From positions 344,537 through 408,536 of the forward strand of contig NZ_JACYFJ010000004.1 in NCBI RefSeq assembly GCF_014855495.1: 64,000 nt of DNA, read 5' to 3'. Shown piece after piece: positions 56,101 to 62,976 of this stretch. Source of the DNA: Euzebyella saccharophila. GTDB lineage: Bacteria; Bacteroidota; Bacteroidia; Flavobacteriales; Flavobacteriaceae. The translations under genes were made by a program, and so were the position numbers. How positions within the stretch are numbered: the first letter of the stretch is position 1; each line of letters begins with the position of its first letter. The notes under the pieces are model-generated. The model was not told the origin of the DNA, made no database searches, and saw nothing but the letters and a program-made list of their open reading frames with translations.

Positions 56101-56493
56101 ATATCCTGTCACCACCACTTCATCCAATACTGCCGTGTTTTCATCTAGAATTACATTAATAGTGGTTTGATTAGATACAGGAACCTCCTTGGCAGAGAAA
56201 CCTATATAGCTAAAAACTAAAACATCATTGGGACCGGCTTCTATGGAATAGTTACCATCAAAATCTGTCTGAGTGCCATTTGAAGTATTTTTTACCAACA
56301 CAGAGGCCCCTGGAAGGGGAACCCCATCCGAGCCGGTCACATTACCGGTTAATTGGCTTGTTTGGCCGTGTGAAGTGAAAGAATATAAAACCATTAATGC
56401 AAAAAGGGAAAAATGGGCTAAAGCGCCCTTCCCCCGCAACACACGGCGTGGAAGTATCGTAGTGCTTTTTCTTACGTAATTGGAGAATTCCAT
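53188..56493 (-). CDS. SusC/RagA-family TonB-linked outer-membrane transporter
   Basis: The 1101-residue protein has a long N-terminus and signal (SLFALMVLYSFTSHGQ). A carboxypeptidase-D-like domain (LTGNVTGSDGVPLPGASVLV) follows. The TonB box VLDEVVVTGYGSQSR leads into the plug with SNPATALQGTVAGLRV and LILVDGVPSSFYALNSDDIE. A large barrel ends TIGLNVTF. With SusD it imports oligosaccharides or sialic acid across the outer membrane using TonB energy. It follows nanA by 81 bp, and this gap holds its own promoter and an operator. The length is normal. Confidence 0.93.
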   Translation of the reverse strand: MEFSNYVRKSTTILPRRVLRGKGALAHFSLFALMVLYSFTSHGQTSQLTGNVTGSDGVPLPGASVLVKNTSNGTQTDFDGNYSIEAGPNDVLVFSYIGFSAKEVPVSNQTTINVILDENTAVLDEVVVTGYGSQSRATLTSSVAKLDTQVLESATRSNPATALQGTVAGLRVTNTTGQPGSTPEIVLRGGTNFSGNDSPLILVDGVPSSFYALNSDDIESIEVLKDAAATAIYGARSANGVILITTKTGKLGRSSINYKYRYSLNNERNDQQYIGAASHINYNRQSIAWYREAAGDPGAFSAFLDGNQGAGTGNNSTNDPFTTQLLTSENRYLLNQPGWQSIPDILNPSQQIVFFDNKGVGDRIYQDSESKDHYISFDGGNDKGTYYLGLGMLDNEGLILGSGFERYSGKFSGSYKVNDNVKVNSNILYSHSNLSTGGLGNEDTVFRRFQGQAATSRTYDSKPDGTWSDQYAVGQNQSFGNPLYYQDKFVRKNLEQRLTASAGLDWTIFDNLIFSLQGSHFAINNHNENFNRAYRVGSTSGPLRTGREASVSLDRTLRNQLTGTLNYIKSFGKHNVNALVGAEYFKDNFFQTSAGTRNSPTDLIETLNAGAEANGIPYSFESEYVISSTFGRLLYDYDNKYLVGFTFRNDGSSRLGNNKFGFFPGVSLGWNAHNEKFFQDSGLGKTITTLKPRLSYGVNGNQDVLSNYGVYGSYGSQGVYNGQTGYANSSLATLDLKWEKATTFNIGLDVSLFDNRLSFIADLYKRDIKDKLASLTLPYYTGFSGILTNNGTYRNKGFELQVNGDIIRKDDFTWNLGATMTTNRNYVVNLPENDNDLNRQGGSLIWNPNTGQEEWVGGLQEGQRYGGDLVVAFEQESIYANQAEADADNAITDEYVPGASRNQRWAGDVKWVDKNGDGIINSLDRKVIGRTTPDFVGGFNTNLTYKNFSLFVQTDFATGHLVWNHIRNKGYAQTQGNLAQPVEVLDSWTPDNTDTDWPRFVFVNGTRNVWRGNESIASLQTEGNERFWEKGDYLALREVTLSYNLPSEYFNDYIKRLSINVTGSNLHYFKSMSGDTPEVGGVQYGEFPVPKTLTIGLNVTF

Positions 56494-56527
56494 AAAATTT
56501 AGAGTTTGATTATTTAAGTATTAATCG

Positions 56528-56535
56528 CAAATATA
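56528..56535 (-). promoter_or_regulatory. -7 element (TATATTTG) of susCD
   Basis: An exact TAnnTTTG on the minus strand, 35 bp before the susC ATG. The palindromic operator covers the expected -33 region. Confidence 0.5.
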
Positions 56536-56543
56536 TAAAATGT

Positions 56544-56564
56544 GTATTATGTATTACATAATAC
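56544..56564. promoter_or_regulatory. NanR-type operator 2 (susC)
   Basis: A perfect 9-3-9 palindrome, GTATTATGT-ATT-ACATAATAC, over the -33 region of the susC promoter and just behind the nanA stop. Confidence 0.7.
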
Positions 56565-56574
56565 CGCAAAATTT

Positions 56575-57504
56575 TTATTGATTAGGTATTTTGCTAAGTT
56601 GTGTAGGCTTCGACAGATAATCCAAGAGGGATTCCTTTTTCATCAAATCATAAGCTTGATTCAACTGTATGTCGCTGAACGTCTTATGTGGAAAACGACT
56701 AGGTCCCATTTCTAATCCAAAGAACTTCATAAATCCCTTGCTACCGCCGTGGAAACCACCTATTTCTTCAAGTGTGTCCACAAAGTACACGGCTAGTTTT
56801 TGCAATTTATCAGCATTTTCAATCAAACCATTATCATGATTGGTCAAAATACTATGGTACAAAGGAGCCAAATGGTTGTAAGTACTTCCTACCCAGCCCT
56901 TGGCGCCTACCTTAATACTGGATGCAAACTTTTCGTCTACCCCAAAAAAGATTTCCACTTTATCATCGGAGTAATCCAAACTACTGGCAAAACCTGTTAA
57001 ATTATCTTCTGTAAATTTTATTCCTCTAAAGTTTGGAATTGATGATATTGCCTTGTTCTGAAATGTGACCATATCAAAATTGACTCCGCTCAAAACAGGT
57101 ATATGGTAGTAATAAAACGGTAAGTCTGGCGCAGCTGATGCTATCTCCATACAATAGTCAAGCAACCTTTCTATACATTTGGGCTTGTAATAGTAAGGGG
57201 CCAATGCCGCTATCGCATTCGCCCTACCCACAGAATGTACGGCAAGGTCTTTTGCTTCTCGAATATTAGTATGCCCAACATGATTTATGATATAGAGGTC
57301 ATCCGCTTTCGCATCGGACCACGCCTCTGTCAAATCCATTCTTTCCGAGGTGCTCAGAGACACAAAATCACCGGTAGAACCATTTACAAAGGCTCCAGTA
57401 ACTTTATTCGACTTTAAAAATTCCCCATATGCCTTTATAATACCCAGATTAAGGGTTCCATTAGGATGCATAGGAGCATAAGTTGCAGCTATTAAATTTT
57501 TCAT
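56575..57504 (-). CDS. nanA: N-acetylneuraminate lyase
   Basis: The 309-residue cytoplasmic enzyme is of the DapA/NanA aldolase family. It has NGSTGDFVSLSTSER near residue 43, the conserved tyrosine in FYYYHIP and the Schiff-base lysine in FRGIKFTEDN. The remaining sequence GWVGSTYNHLAP is typical of sialate lyases and not of dihydrodipicolinate synthase. It splits N-acetylneuraminate to ManNAc and pyruvate. It is first on the minus strand, before susC, and an operator lies 4 bp upstream of its start codon. Confidence 0.9.
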   Translation of the reverse strand: MKNLIAATYAPMHPNGTLNLGIIKAYGEFLKSNKVTGAFVNGSTGDFVSLSTSERMDLTEAWSDAKADDLYIINHVGHTNIREAKDLAVHSVGRANAIAALAPYYYKPKCIERLLDYCMEIASAAPDLPFYYYHIPVLSGVNFDMVTFQNKAISSIPNFRGIKFTEDNLTGFASSLDYSDDKVEIFFGVDEKFASSIKVGAKGWVGSTYNHLAPLYHSILTNHDNGLIENADKLQKLAVYFVDTLEEIGGFHGGSKGFMKFFGLEMGPSRFPHKTFSDIQLNQAYDLMKKESLLDYLSKPTQLSKIPNQ

Positions 57505-57508
57505 AATT

Positions 57509-57529
57509 GTATTATGTTATACATAATTC
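57509..57529. promoter_or_regulatory. NanR-type operator 3 (nanA)
   Basis: GTATTATGT-TAT-ACATAATTC, one mismatch from the perfect palindrome. It lies between the -7 element and the start codon of nanA. Confidence 0.7.
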
Positions 57530-57536
57530 AAATGTA
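57529..57536 (-). promoter_or_regulatory. -7 element (TACATTTG) of nanA
   Basis: An exact TAnnTTTG on the minus strand, 24 bp before the nanA ATG, touching operator 3. No clear -33 element. Confidence 0.5.
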
Positions 57537-57644
57537 TGAATTTATTTTGATTTCTTAAAATCTTAAGTGAGATTTAATTAAGTACCCCTAAATGAACCTT
57601 TTTCGGCACTGTTTGGTTTTTGCCTATCTTGATGTCTTATATTG

Positions 57645-57663
57645 AAAGTTCAAAAAAAGGATG
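57645..57663 (+). repeat. Dispersed 19-bp cassette motif, copy 4
   Basis: AAAGTTCAAAAAAAGGATG; its last three bases are the ATG of the next gene. First motif to the right of the sialic-acid locus. Confidence 0.75.
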
Positions 57664-57906
57664 AATCTAGCCGAGCTATATAATGAACTAAAAGCTTTAG
57701 AAATTGATGATTCCCAAATTTATTTGCATGGTTTATATGGAAGTAAAGATGATAATGATAAATTGGCTTTATTAATCAAAATGGGAAAGCACAGACCTGT
57801 TTGGGAAATATATCATAAAGAAAGAGGTCAAATTGGTTCTGTACGTAAATTTTTTGATGAAGATAGTGCCTGTGAATATTACCTAAAAAGAGCAAAGTTT
57901 AAATAA
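57661..57906 (+). CDS. Small orphan protein in a motif-bounded cassette
   Basis: The 81-residue acidic protein begins MNLAELYNELKALEIDDSQ and ends ACEYYLKRAKFK. No membrane helix or known motif is seen; the middle (YGSKDDNDKLALLIKMGKHRPVWEIYHKERG) suggests a compact alpha/beta fold of the kind used by immunity proteins, but this is a guess. Its ATG lies in motif copy 4 and its stop codon in copy 5, so the gene and two motifs make a unit of about 250 bp. Confidence 0.6.
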   Translation: MNLAELYNELKALEIDDSQIYLHGLYGSKDDNDKLALLIKMGKHRPVWEIYHKERGQIGSVRKFFDEDSACEYYLKRAKFK

Positions 57907-57912
57907 AGGATT
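57894..57912 (+). repeat. Dispersed 19-bp cassette motif, copy 5
   Basis: AAAGTTTAAATAAAGGATT. It encodes the last residues KFK and the TAA stop of the 81-residue gene. Confidence 0.8.
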
Positions 57913-58095
57913 GTTCTGAACCATTTGTTTTTGAGTTAAAGGATTATCAATTCTATCACTTTTAGGTGCCATCGAGGACAACCGTGCATATCAACCGCAA
58001 TATGCAATCTGCTGTGCTCCCTTGTATTTTTCTTTTTACGTACCTTACTGGTACGACAAATACTAATCCAAACGCACGACTAAACAAAGTCTTGC

Positions 58096-58105
58096 GTTGT
58101 GCAAC
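58096..58105 (+). repeat. Left inverted end of cassette A
   Basis: GTTGTGCAAC, the exact reverse complement of GTTGCACAAC at 58645-58654. The gene between them is a lipoprotein. The flank CATTTGAAAA resembles the left end at 62438. The preceding bases from 57913 hold no clear gene. Confidence 0.55.
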
Positions 58106-58121
58106 ATTTGAAAAGATAATC

Positions 58122-58619
58122 TTGAAAAAAATTATTCTTCTTACTCTCATCATGTTTTCTTCATGTAAAGACCTGAATAAGACGGACTACAAGGTTGAAG
58201 AAAAATTAAAGCGGACGGATTTCGGACTTGCTAACTCTGACTTCACAATAATTAAATTCAATCCGGAATGGTACTGGATTTTCCAAGATGAAAAACCAAC
58301 TGCAACGGAATTAAGTCTGGACGAACTGAGCAAAATTGAACCTATTCTAAAAAAAGCAATTGCAAAGCACAATGAGGGATTAGAAACGGATTCTAGATGG
58401 AGACTTGAATTAAAAGGTTACAAACGTCAATATGTAGCCACCTTAAACGAAAAAGGAGAAAAGGAAATTTGGTTAAACTTTTTTTGTCAAGATTTCCAAT
58501 TTGACAAATGGCGGACTGAAATACCATTGGTCGCTGATGGAGGGAATTGCTTCTTTAATATTAAAATTAATCTTGCAACAAAATCTTATAAGGACTTACG
58601 AATAAATAGCATCGCTTAA
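58122..58619 (+). CDS. Small lipoprotein of unknown function in a cassette
   Basis: The roughly 165-residue product has a lipoprotein signal if started at TTG 58122 (MKKIILLTLIMFSSC, Cys15). The mature part contains FTIIKFNPEWYWIFQDEKPT and a C-terminal block QDFQFDKWRTEIPLVADGGNCFFNIKINL. The frame is open upstream to 57966, but that part crosses the cassette end and is not protein-like, so the TTG is preferred. Family not recognised. It sits between the inverted ends at 58096 and 58621-58655. Confidence 0.55.
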   Translation: MKKIILLTLIMFSSCKDLNKTDYKVEEKLKRTDFGLANSDFTIIKFNPEWYWIFQDEKPTATELSLDELSKIEPILKKAIAKHNEGLETDSRWRLELKGYKRQYVATLNEKGEKEIWLNFFCQDFQFDKWRTEIPLVADGGNCFFNIKINLATKSYKDLRINSIA

Positions 58620-58620
58620 A

Positions 58621-58655
58621 AAACCTTGCACAACATGGGTAACCGTTGCACAACC
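58621..58655 (+). repeat. Right end element of cassette A
   Basis: AAACCTTGCACAACATGGGT followed by AACCGTTGCACAACC, directly after the lipoprotein stop. It contains two direct TTGCACAAC copies around GGTAACC, and matches the element at 62911-62947. Confidence 0.7.
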
Positions 58656-58735
58656 CTTTAATAGGCAACAAAACGGATTGTTACAAGCCTCTTGTATCCT
58701 TCCCTAAAAATATAGCCTTCCCCATTTTCTACAAA

Positions 58736-58785
58736 TGATAATTCAGAAATCGTAACTTAGTGGAAAGTTCAAATAAAGGATTTTC
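58736..58785 (+). repeat. Dispersed motif copy 6 within a 50-bp repeat
   Basis: Core AAAGTTCAAATAAAGGATT (58764-58782), with the same 5' extension (GATAATTCAGAAATCGTAAC) as copy 3. The other bases between 58656 and 59025 hold the short array below and no gene I can support. Confidence 0.8.
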
Positions 58786-58793
58786 AGCTTTCA

Positions 58794-58815
58794 CCGACCA
58801 AGTACCGACCAAGTA
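58794..58815. repeat. 11-bp repeat (CCGACCAAGTA), two copies
   Basis: Two adjacent copies, 11 bp after motif copy 6. Same family as the array at 42696-42798. Confidence 0.75.
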
Positions 58816-59025
58816 AGTAATGAGGCTTTCCTTGTAATCCAAGAAACGTTCTTGAATTGCGTAGTAGTAGGAGTGGCTTAATGTTATTTTATTTTTATGC
58901 AAAGCTTTAAATTCGCCCAATGGCCATGAGACCAAGTAATATCTATTTGTCGCACAGCTGTGCGACAAACTTCATTAAACAATTCTCATCAGTGATAAAA
59001 ATTAGTTTTTAAGTACCTTTAACCA

Positions 59026-60083
59026 ATGGGTTCGGATACACTAAACAGAAGCGAATATTTCAGTTGGGTCAATGATTTAAAGAAAAAAATCCAATCGACA
59101 CAAATGAGGGCTGCCGTTTCCTTGAACCGGGAAATGCTCCATCTATATTAGGAGTTGGGCAAGTCAATATCGAAAAAAATAAACGAGTCCCGATGGGGCA
59201 GTTCTATTGTGGATAAACTCGCCAAGGATTTAAAAACAGAATTTCCCGACCAAAAAGGATTTTCGCGCTCAAACCTCTTCTATATGAAGAAGTGGTTCGA
59301 GTTCCACTCCATGGAAAACGAAGATTTTAAGAAAGTCCCACAGCTGGTGGGACAAATTCCATGGGGTCATCACAGGGTGATCATAACGAAGGCAGGGTCT
59401 TATGAGGAAGCTTTGTTTTATTGTAATAAAACGGTAGAAAATACTTGGTCCAGGGCGGTTTTGATCAATCAAATGGATAGCGAACTGTATAATCGAGTAG
59501 GCCAAGCGACCACTAATTTTTCAAATACATTGGCCCATCCTCAATCCGATTTGGCCAAGGATACCCTAAAAGACCCCTACAAGCTTGATTTTTTAGACCT
59601 GGGTGAAAAAATAATCGAGAGGGACATAGAACGGCAACTGGTCAAGCATATCACATCTTTTCTACTTGAACTTGGCAAGGGTTTTTCCTTTGTTGGGCAA
59701 CAAGTAGCGTTAAAAGTCGATAATCAGTATTTTTATATTGATCTTCTTTTTTACCATATAAAACTCAAATGCTATGTTGTCATAGAACTTAAGGCCATTG
59801 AGTTTAAAGCGGAATTTGCGGGGTGATGAACCTATACCTTTCGGCTGTTGACGATCAGATGAGAACAGAAGGGGACAATCCGACTATCGGCCTGCTGTTA
59901 TGTAAGTCAAAATCAGAAATTATAGCTGAGTATGCACTAAGGGGTACAACACAACCAATAGGGATTGCTCAATATGATCTAAGGAAGGCCATCCCTAACG
60001 AACTTGAACCAAGCTTACCTACAATAGAAAAAATTGAAAAGGAACTGAGCTCGAACATGAATACAGAACCAAAGTTCAAATAA
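59026..60083 (+). pseudogene. Broken PD-(D/E)xK nuclease-domain gene (DUF1016/YhcG family)
   Basis: Read from the ATG at 59026, the frame gives SDTLNRSEYFSWVNDLKKKI and then a TAG at 59149-59151 where the family has LYWELGK, a probable TGG to TAG change. The frame continues (ELGKSISKK, then YFYIDLLFYHIKLKCYVVIELKAIEFKAEFAG). It stops at a TGA at 59824, where a frameshift moves coding to the frame starting MNLYLSAVDDQM. The C-terminus ends EPKFK inside motif copy 7. With two lesions it is most likely dead. An intact relative lies at 61.2 kb. Confidence 0.8.
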
Positions 60084-60089
60084 AGGATA
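60071..60089 (+). repeat. Dispersed 19-bp cassette motif, copy 7
   Basis: AAAGTTCAAATAAAGGATA. Encodes the last residues KFK and the stop of the broken nuclease gene. Confidence 0.8.
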
Positions 60090-60188
60090 CCCAAAACGTT
60101 CCGGACACAATTCCTTTCTACAAAGTTTTAGTAAATTATGCGCCAATAATATGTTATAATGCGTATATTGTATGTAAATACTATTATT

Positions 60189-60449
60189 ATGGCAACAATC
60201 AGAAAATCATTAACCATAACTACTTCCCAGGAAGAGTGGATAAAATTACAAATCGAGAATGGTGGTTTCGCTAACGATAGTGAATACATGCGGCATCTCA
60301 TACGTTTAGATGAGGAGCGCAATAGAGAGTTTCTAATCACCAAAGCGGCCATACAAGAAGGATATGATAGTGGCGTGAGTTCTAGAACCAGGTCTGTTGA
60401 TGAAATTATTGAAGCTGCGATAGTTCGTAAAAATAACAGAAATGTCTAG
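60189..60449 (+). CDS. parD: ParD-type antitoxin
   Basis: The 86-residue protein begins MATIRKSLTITTSQEEWIKL, a ribbon-helix-helix DNA-binding start. A GGFANDSEYMRHLIRLDEER segment and a C-terminal helix that binds the toxin (DEIIEAAIVRKNNRNV) follow. It should bind its own promoter and neutralise ParE. I chose ATG 60189, which begins at the conserved domain; ATG 60159 adds ten residues without homology. It overlaps the toxin gene by 8 bp. The region upstream (60140-60180) is AT-rich with imperfect inverted repeats, a probable operator. Confidence 0.85.
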   Translation: MATIRKSLTITTSQEEWIKLQIENGGFANDSEYMRHLIRLDEERNREFLITKAAIQEGYDSGVSSRTRSVDEIIEAAIVRKNNRNV

Positions 60450-60732
60450 CTATTATTTATCATCGAAGGCAGATGACGATATCGATGATATAGTGGATTA
60501 TACTTTGGAAACTTGGGGCGAATTACAGACGCACACCTATGTTACCGAGTTGTACCAATTTTTACAAACTCTGGCAGAAAATCCCGATCTTGGTCGAAGT
60601 GCTTCAGAATTTGCGGCCCTGCTAAAAAGATACAACTATAAGGCACACACAATTTTTTACGAACCAACCAAAAAGGGCATATTCGTCGTCCGCATTTTAG
60701 GGCAAGTACGGGATTTCAAGAGACATCTTTAA
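60442..60732 (+). CDS. parE: ParE/RelE-superfamily toxin
   Basis: The 96-residue protein has the ParE form: YYLSSKADDDIDDIVDYTLETWG, a helical hairpin, then strands with LGRSASEFAALLKRYNYKAHTIFYE and a final IFVVRILGQVRDFKRHL. ParE toxins block DNA gyrase; some relatives act on RNA. Overlap with the antitoxin gene and their order (antitoxin first) are as usual. The pair lies between motif copies 7 and 8, as one cassette. Confidence 0.85.
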   Translation: MSSYYLSSKADDDIDDIVDYTLETWGELQTHTYVTELYQFLQTLAENPDLGRSASEFAALLKRYNYKAHTIFYEPTKKGIFVVRILGQVRDFKRHL

Positions 60733-60752
60733 ACGATAAGAATCTTATTTCA

Positions 60753-60771
60753 AAAGTATAAATAAAGGATA
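60753..60771 (+). repeat. Dispersed 19-bp cassette motif, copy 8
   Basis: AAAGTATAAATAAAGGATA. Its GGATA end runs directly into the coding sequence of a truncated recombinase. Confidence 0.75.
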
Positions 60772-61180
60772 GATTGGCCAGAAGTTTGATCCACTTTCGA
60801 AACTCATGAACGAGCTAGATGAAAAGGGGGTGAAGTTCAAGAGTATTACCGAACCGTTTATAGATACGACCGAAAGGTCTTCCCACTCGGAGTTTATCAT
60901 CAATCTATTTGCTTCCCTGGCACAGCTTGAAAGGGATATCATCATCGAACGGACCAAGGCAGGTTTACAGTCCGCAAGGAGAAGGGGCAAAGTTTTAGGA
61001 GCGCCCAAGGGAATCAGCGAAAAGAATAAACAAAAGGCAGTCCTTTGTGAGGAATATTTCAAGGAAGGCAAATTGACTGTTACGGAAATATGCGAGCGGT
61101 TAAAAATTTCATGGGCGACCTACTACAAGTATTTAAGGCATCGAGGACTTAACGGTCAATTAAGACCCTATAAGAGATAG
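60767..61180 (+). pseudogene. Truncated and frameshifted serine recombinase
   Basis: Coding sequence begins abruptly at GAT AGA TTG GCC AGA (DRLARSLIHF), the middle of the resolvase domain; the catalytic serine part is absent. One base is missing near 60799 before MNELDEKGVKFKSI. The rest is in frame: SLAQLERDIIIERTKAGLQSARRRG, then a helix-turn-helix end to LRPYKR. It is a relative of the intact recombinase at 33.7 kb. Its 5' break coincides with motif copy 8, so the motif marks a recombination joint. Confidence 0.75.
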
Positions 61181-61222
61181 GCTATCATAGAACTATTAAA
61201 TTTTAAAATCACAGTACCACCA

Positions 61223-62224
61223 ATGACGCAAGATGTATCCCAAACCCTGTTCGACGACCTAGCCAAAATTATTGAGCAAGGTAAGAGACAGGTCACCTCT
61301 CAGGTTAACAGCACCTTGACAATAGTATATTGGCAAGTAGGTTTCAAAATAAATACGCACGTTCTAGAGGAGAGCCGGGCAGAGTACGCAGGGGAAATTA
61401 CGGCGAAGGTATCGCGGCAATTGGTCGAACATTTTGGAAAGAGTTTTGAACTCCGAAATCTCCGGCGCATGATGCAATTCGCCAGGATGTTCCCGGACTT
61501 GAAGATTGTGTCACCGCTGGTGACACAATTGAGCTGGACACATTTTATCGTACTCTTGCCCATAAAAGATGAGAACAAGCGTTTGTTCTACGCATCCAAG
61601 GCAGCCGAGGAGGCGTGGAGCAAGAGGCAACTTCAGTTCCAAATCGAACGCAAGGCATACGAACGCAAGGAAATCGCGAAAAGCCAAATAATGCTCGCAT
61701 CCAATAAAGTAAGTGCCTCTTTCAAAGACCCGTACATTTTGGACTTTTTGGGCGTCAAGGACGGATATCTCGAAAAAGACCTTGAATCAGCGATCATCAA
61801 GGAATTGGAACTCTTCATCCTTGAGTTGGGAAAAGGGTTCGCATTCGTCGAACGGCAAAAGCGAATGATCATGGATGGAAAGGATTTTTATCTAGACCTT
61901 TTATTCTACCACCGAAAACTGAAACGTCTGGTCGCCATAGAGCTTAAACTGGAGGAATTCAAACCTGCCCATAAAGGCCAAATGGAGCTCTATCTCAAAT
62001 GGTTGAACCGCTACGAAAGACAGGAAGGAGAGGAGCCGCCCATAGGGCTTATACTTTGCGCCGAGAAAAGTAACGAACAGATAGAACTTTTGGAGATGGG
62101 AAAGGACGGAATCATGGTAGCCGAATATTGGACGGACCTTCCCCCAAAGGCACAGTTGGAGGAAAAGCTGCACGATGCCCTTATAGAGGCCCGGGAAAGG
62201 CTAGGAAGAAAAAAACTGAAATAA
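61223..62224 (+). CDS. PD-(D/E)xK nuclease-domain protein (DUF1016/YhcG family)
   Basis: The 333-residue protein has an N-terminal DUF1016 domain with VNSTLTIVYWQVGFKI, FGKSFELRNLRRMMQFARMF and QLSWTHFIVLLPIKDENKR. The C-terminal nuclease fold has FYLDLLFYHRKLKRLVAIELK (Asp, then E-x-K active site) and GLILCAEKS. Members accompany restriction-modification or mobile DNA genes, and their exact role is unsettled. It is complete, in contrast to the relative at 59-60 kb. It follows the truncated recombinase by 42 bp. Codon use looks richer in GC than the neighbouring cassettes. Confidence 0.85.
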   Translation: MTQDVSQTLFDDLAKIIEQGKRQVTSQVNSTLTIVYWQVGFKINTHVLEESRAEYAGEITAKVSRQLVEHFGKSFELRNLRRMMQFARMFPDLKIVSPLVTQLSWTHFIVLLPIKDENKRLFYASKAAEEAWSKRQLQFQIERKAYERKEIAKSQIMLASNKVSASFKDPYILDFLGVKDGYLEKDLESAIIKELELFILELGKGFAFVERQKRMIMDGKDFYLDLLFYHRKLKRLVAIELKLEEFKPAHKGQMELYLKWLNRYERQEGEEPPIGLILCAEKSNEQIELLEMGKDGIMVAEYWTDLPPKAQLEEKLHDALIEARERLGRKKLK

Positions 62225-62437
62225 AAGTATTCTTAAAAGACAGGTAGAATCCTAATTTTAAAATATATACAAAGAATGTATATCTTTAGAATTAAGTTGC
62301 AAATGAAGAAGTATAAGTTTGGTATTTTGTATATCAATTAACAAACACAAATGAATTGATATACGTTTTACCGAAGTTTAAATCTTGTAATCAATTGAAA
62401 ATAAGATATGTAGGTATTTTGGGGTTCCATATATTTA

Positions 62438-62455
62438 TGTTGTAGCATTGAAAAC
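62438..62455 (+). repeat. Left end of cassette B
   Basis: TGTTGTAGCATTGAAAAC, close to the left end of cassette A (GTTGTGCAACATTTGAAAA) with short deletions. It lies 22 bp before the PH-protein gene. Confidence 0.45.
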
Positions 62456-62477
62456 AAAATTTTAGTTGAAAGAAAAT

Positions 62478-62912
62478 ATGACTATGATAAAAAAATATCC
62501 TTCTAAAGTTTCCTACGGATTATTGATTTTTATTTTTCTTGTTTTTTATGGACCGTTAATTCCTAACTTAATCAATGGTGATTTAAGTGGAAAAATGATT
62601 GGATTAATCGGATTTCTTTCGCTGATTTTTGCCTTTATTCTTCATCTTTTTTTCGGGACACATTACACAATTGAGAATAATAAACTCAAAATAAAATGTG
62701 GATTTTTTTCTTATAAACCAATAAAAATTGACGAAATAAAAGAAGTGTCAAAAACTAAAAATATAATTTCTTCTCCAGCACCTTCATTCGACAGAGTTGA
62801 AATCAAATATGGAAAATTTGATGAAATAATAATATCCCCAAAGGACAAACTGAATTTTGCGAACGACTTGGCTATAATAAATCCAAATATTAAGAATAAT
62901 ATAACTGAATAA
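62478..62912 (+). CDS. Small membrane protein with PH-like domain in a cassette
   Basis: The roughly 144-residue protein has two helices (YGLLIFIFLVFYGPLIPNLI and LIGFLSLIFAFILHLFF). A bacterial PH-like domain follows (HYTIENNKLKIKCGFFSYKPIKIDEIKEV). This is the layout of bPH-type membrane proteins with unknown role. I chose the ATG at 62478 (MTMIKK); a TTG at 62466 and an ATG at 62484 are possible. It is flanked by the two end elements of cassette B. Confidence 0.65.
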   Translation: MTMIKKYPSKVSYGLLIFIFLVFYGPLIPNLINGDLSGKMIGLIGFLSLIFAFILHLFFGTHYTIENNKLKIKCGFFSYKPIKIDEIKEVSKTKNIISSPAPSFDRVEIKYGKFDEIIISPKDKLNFANDLAIINPNIKNNITE

Positions 62913-62947
62913 AAACGCTACACAACAATGGTAACCGTTGCACAAGC
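62911..62947 (+). repeat. Right end element of cassette B
   Basis: AAAAACGCTACACAACAATG followed by GTAACCGTTGCACAAGC, right after the PH-protein stop and close to the element at 58621-58655. Confidence 0.7.
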
Positions 62948-62976
62948 CTATAATTAGAAATAACTACGATCGATAT

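Noticed and set aside
57966..58121. N-terminal extension of the cassette A lipoprotein
   Set aside because: It crosses the cassette end sequence, and a lipoprotein signal begins only at the TTG at 58122.
58729..58968. Minus-strand frame of 79 codons
   Set aside because: It overlaps motif copy 6 and the 11-bp repeat; the rest is not recognisable. It could be a gene remnant but support is too weak.
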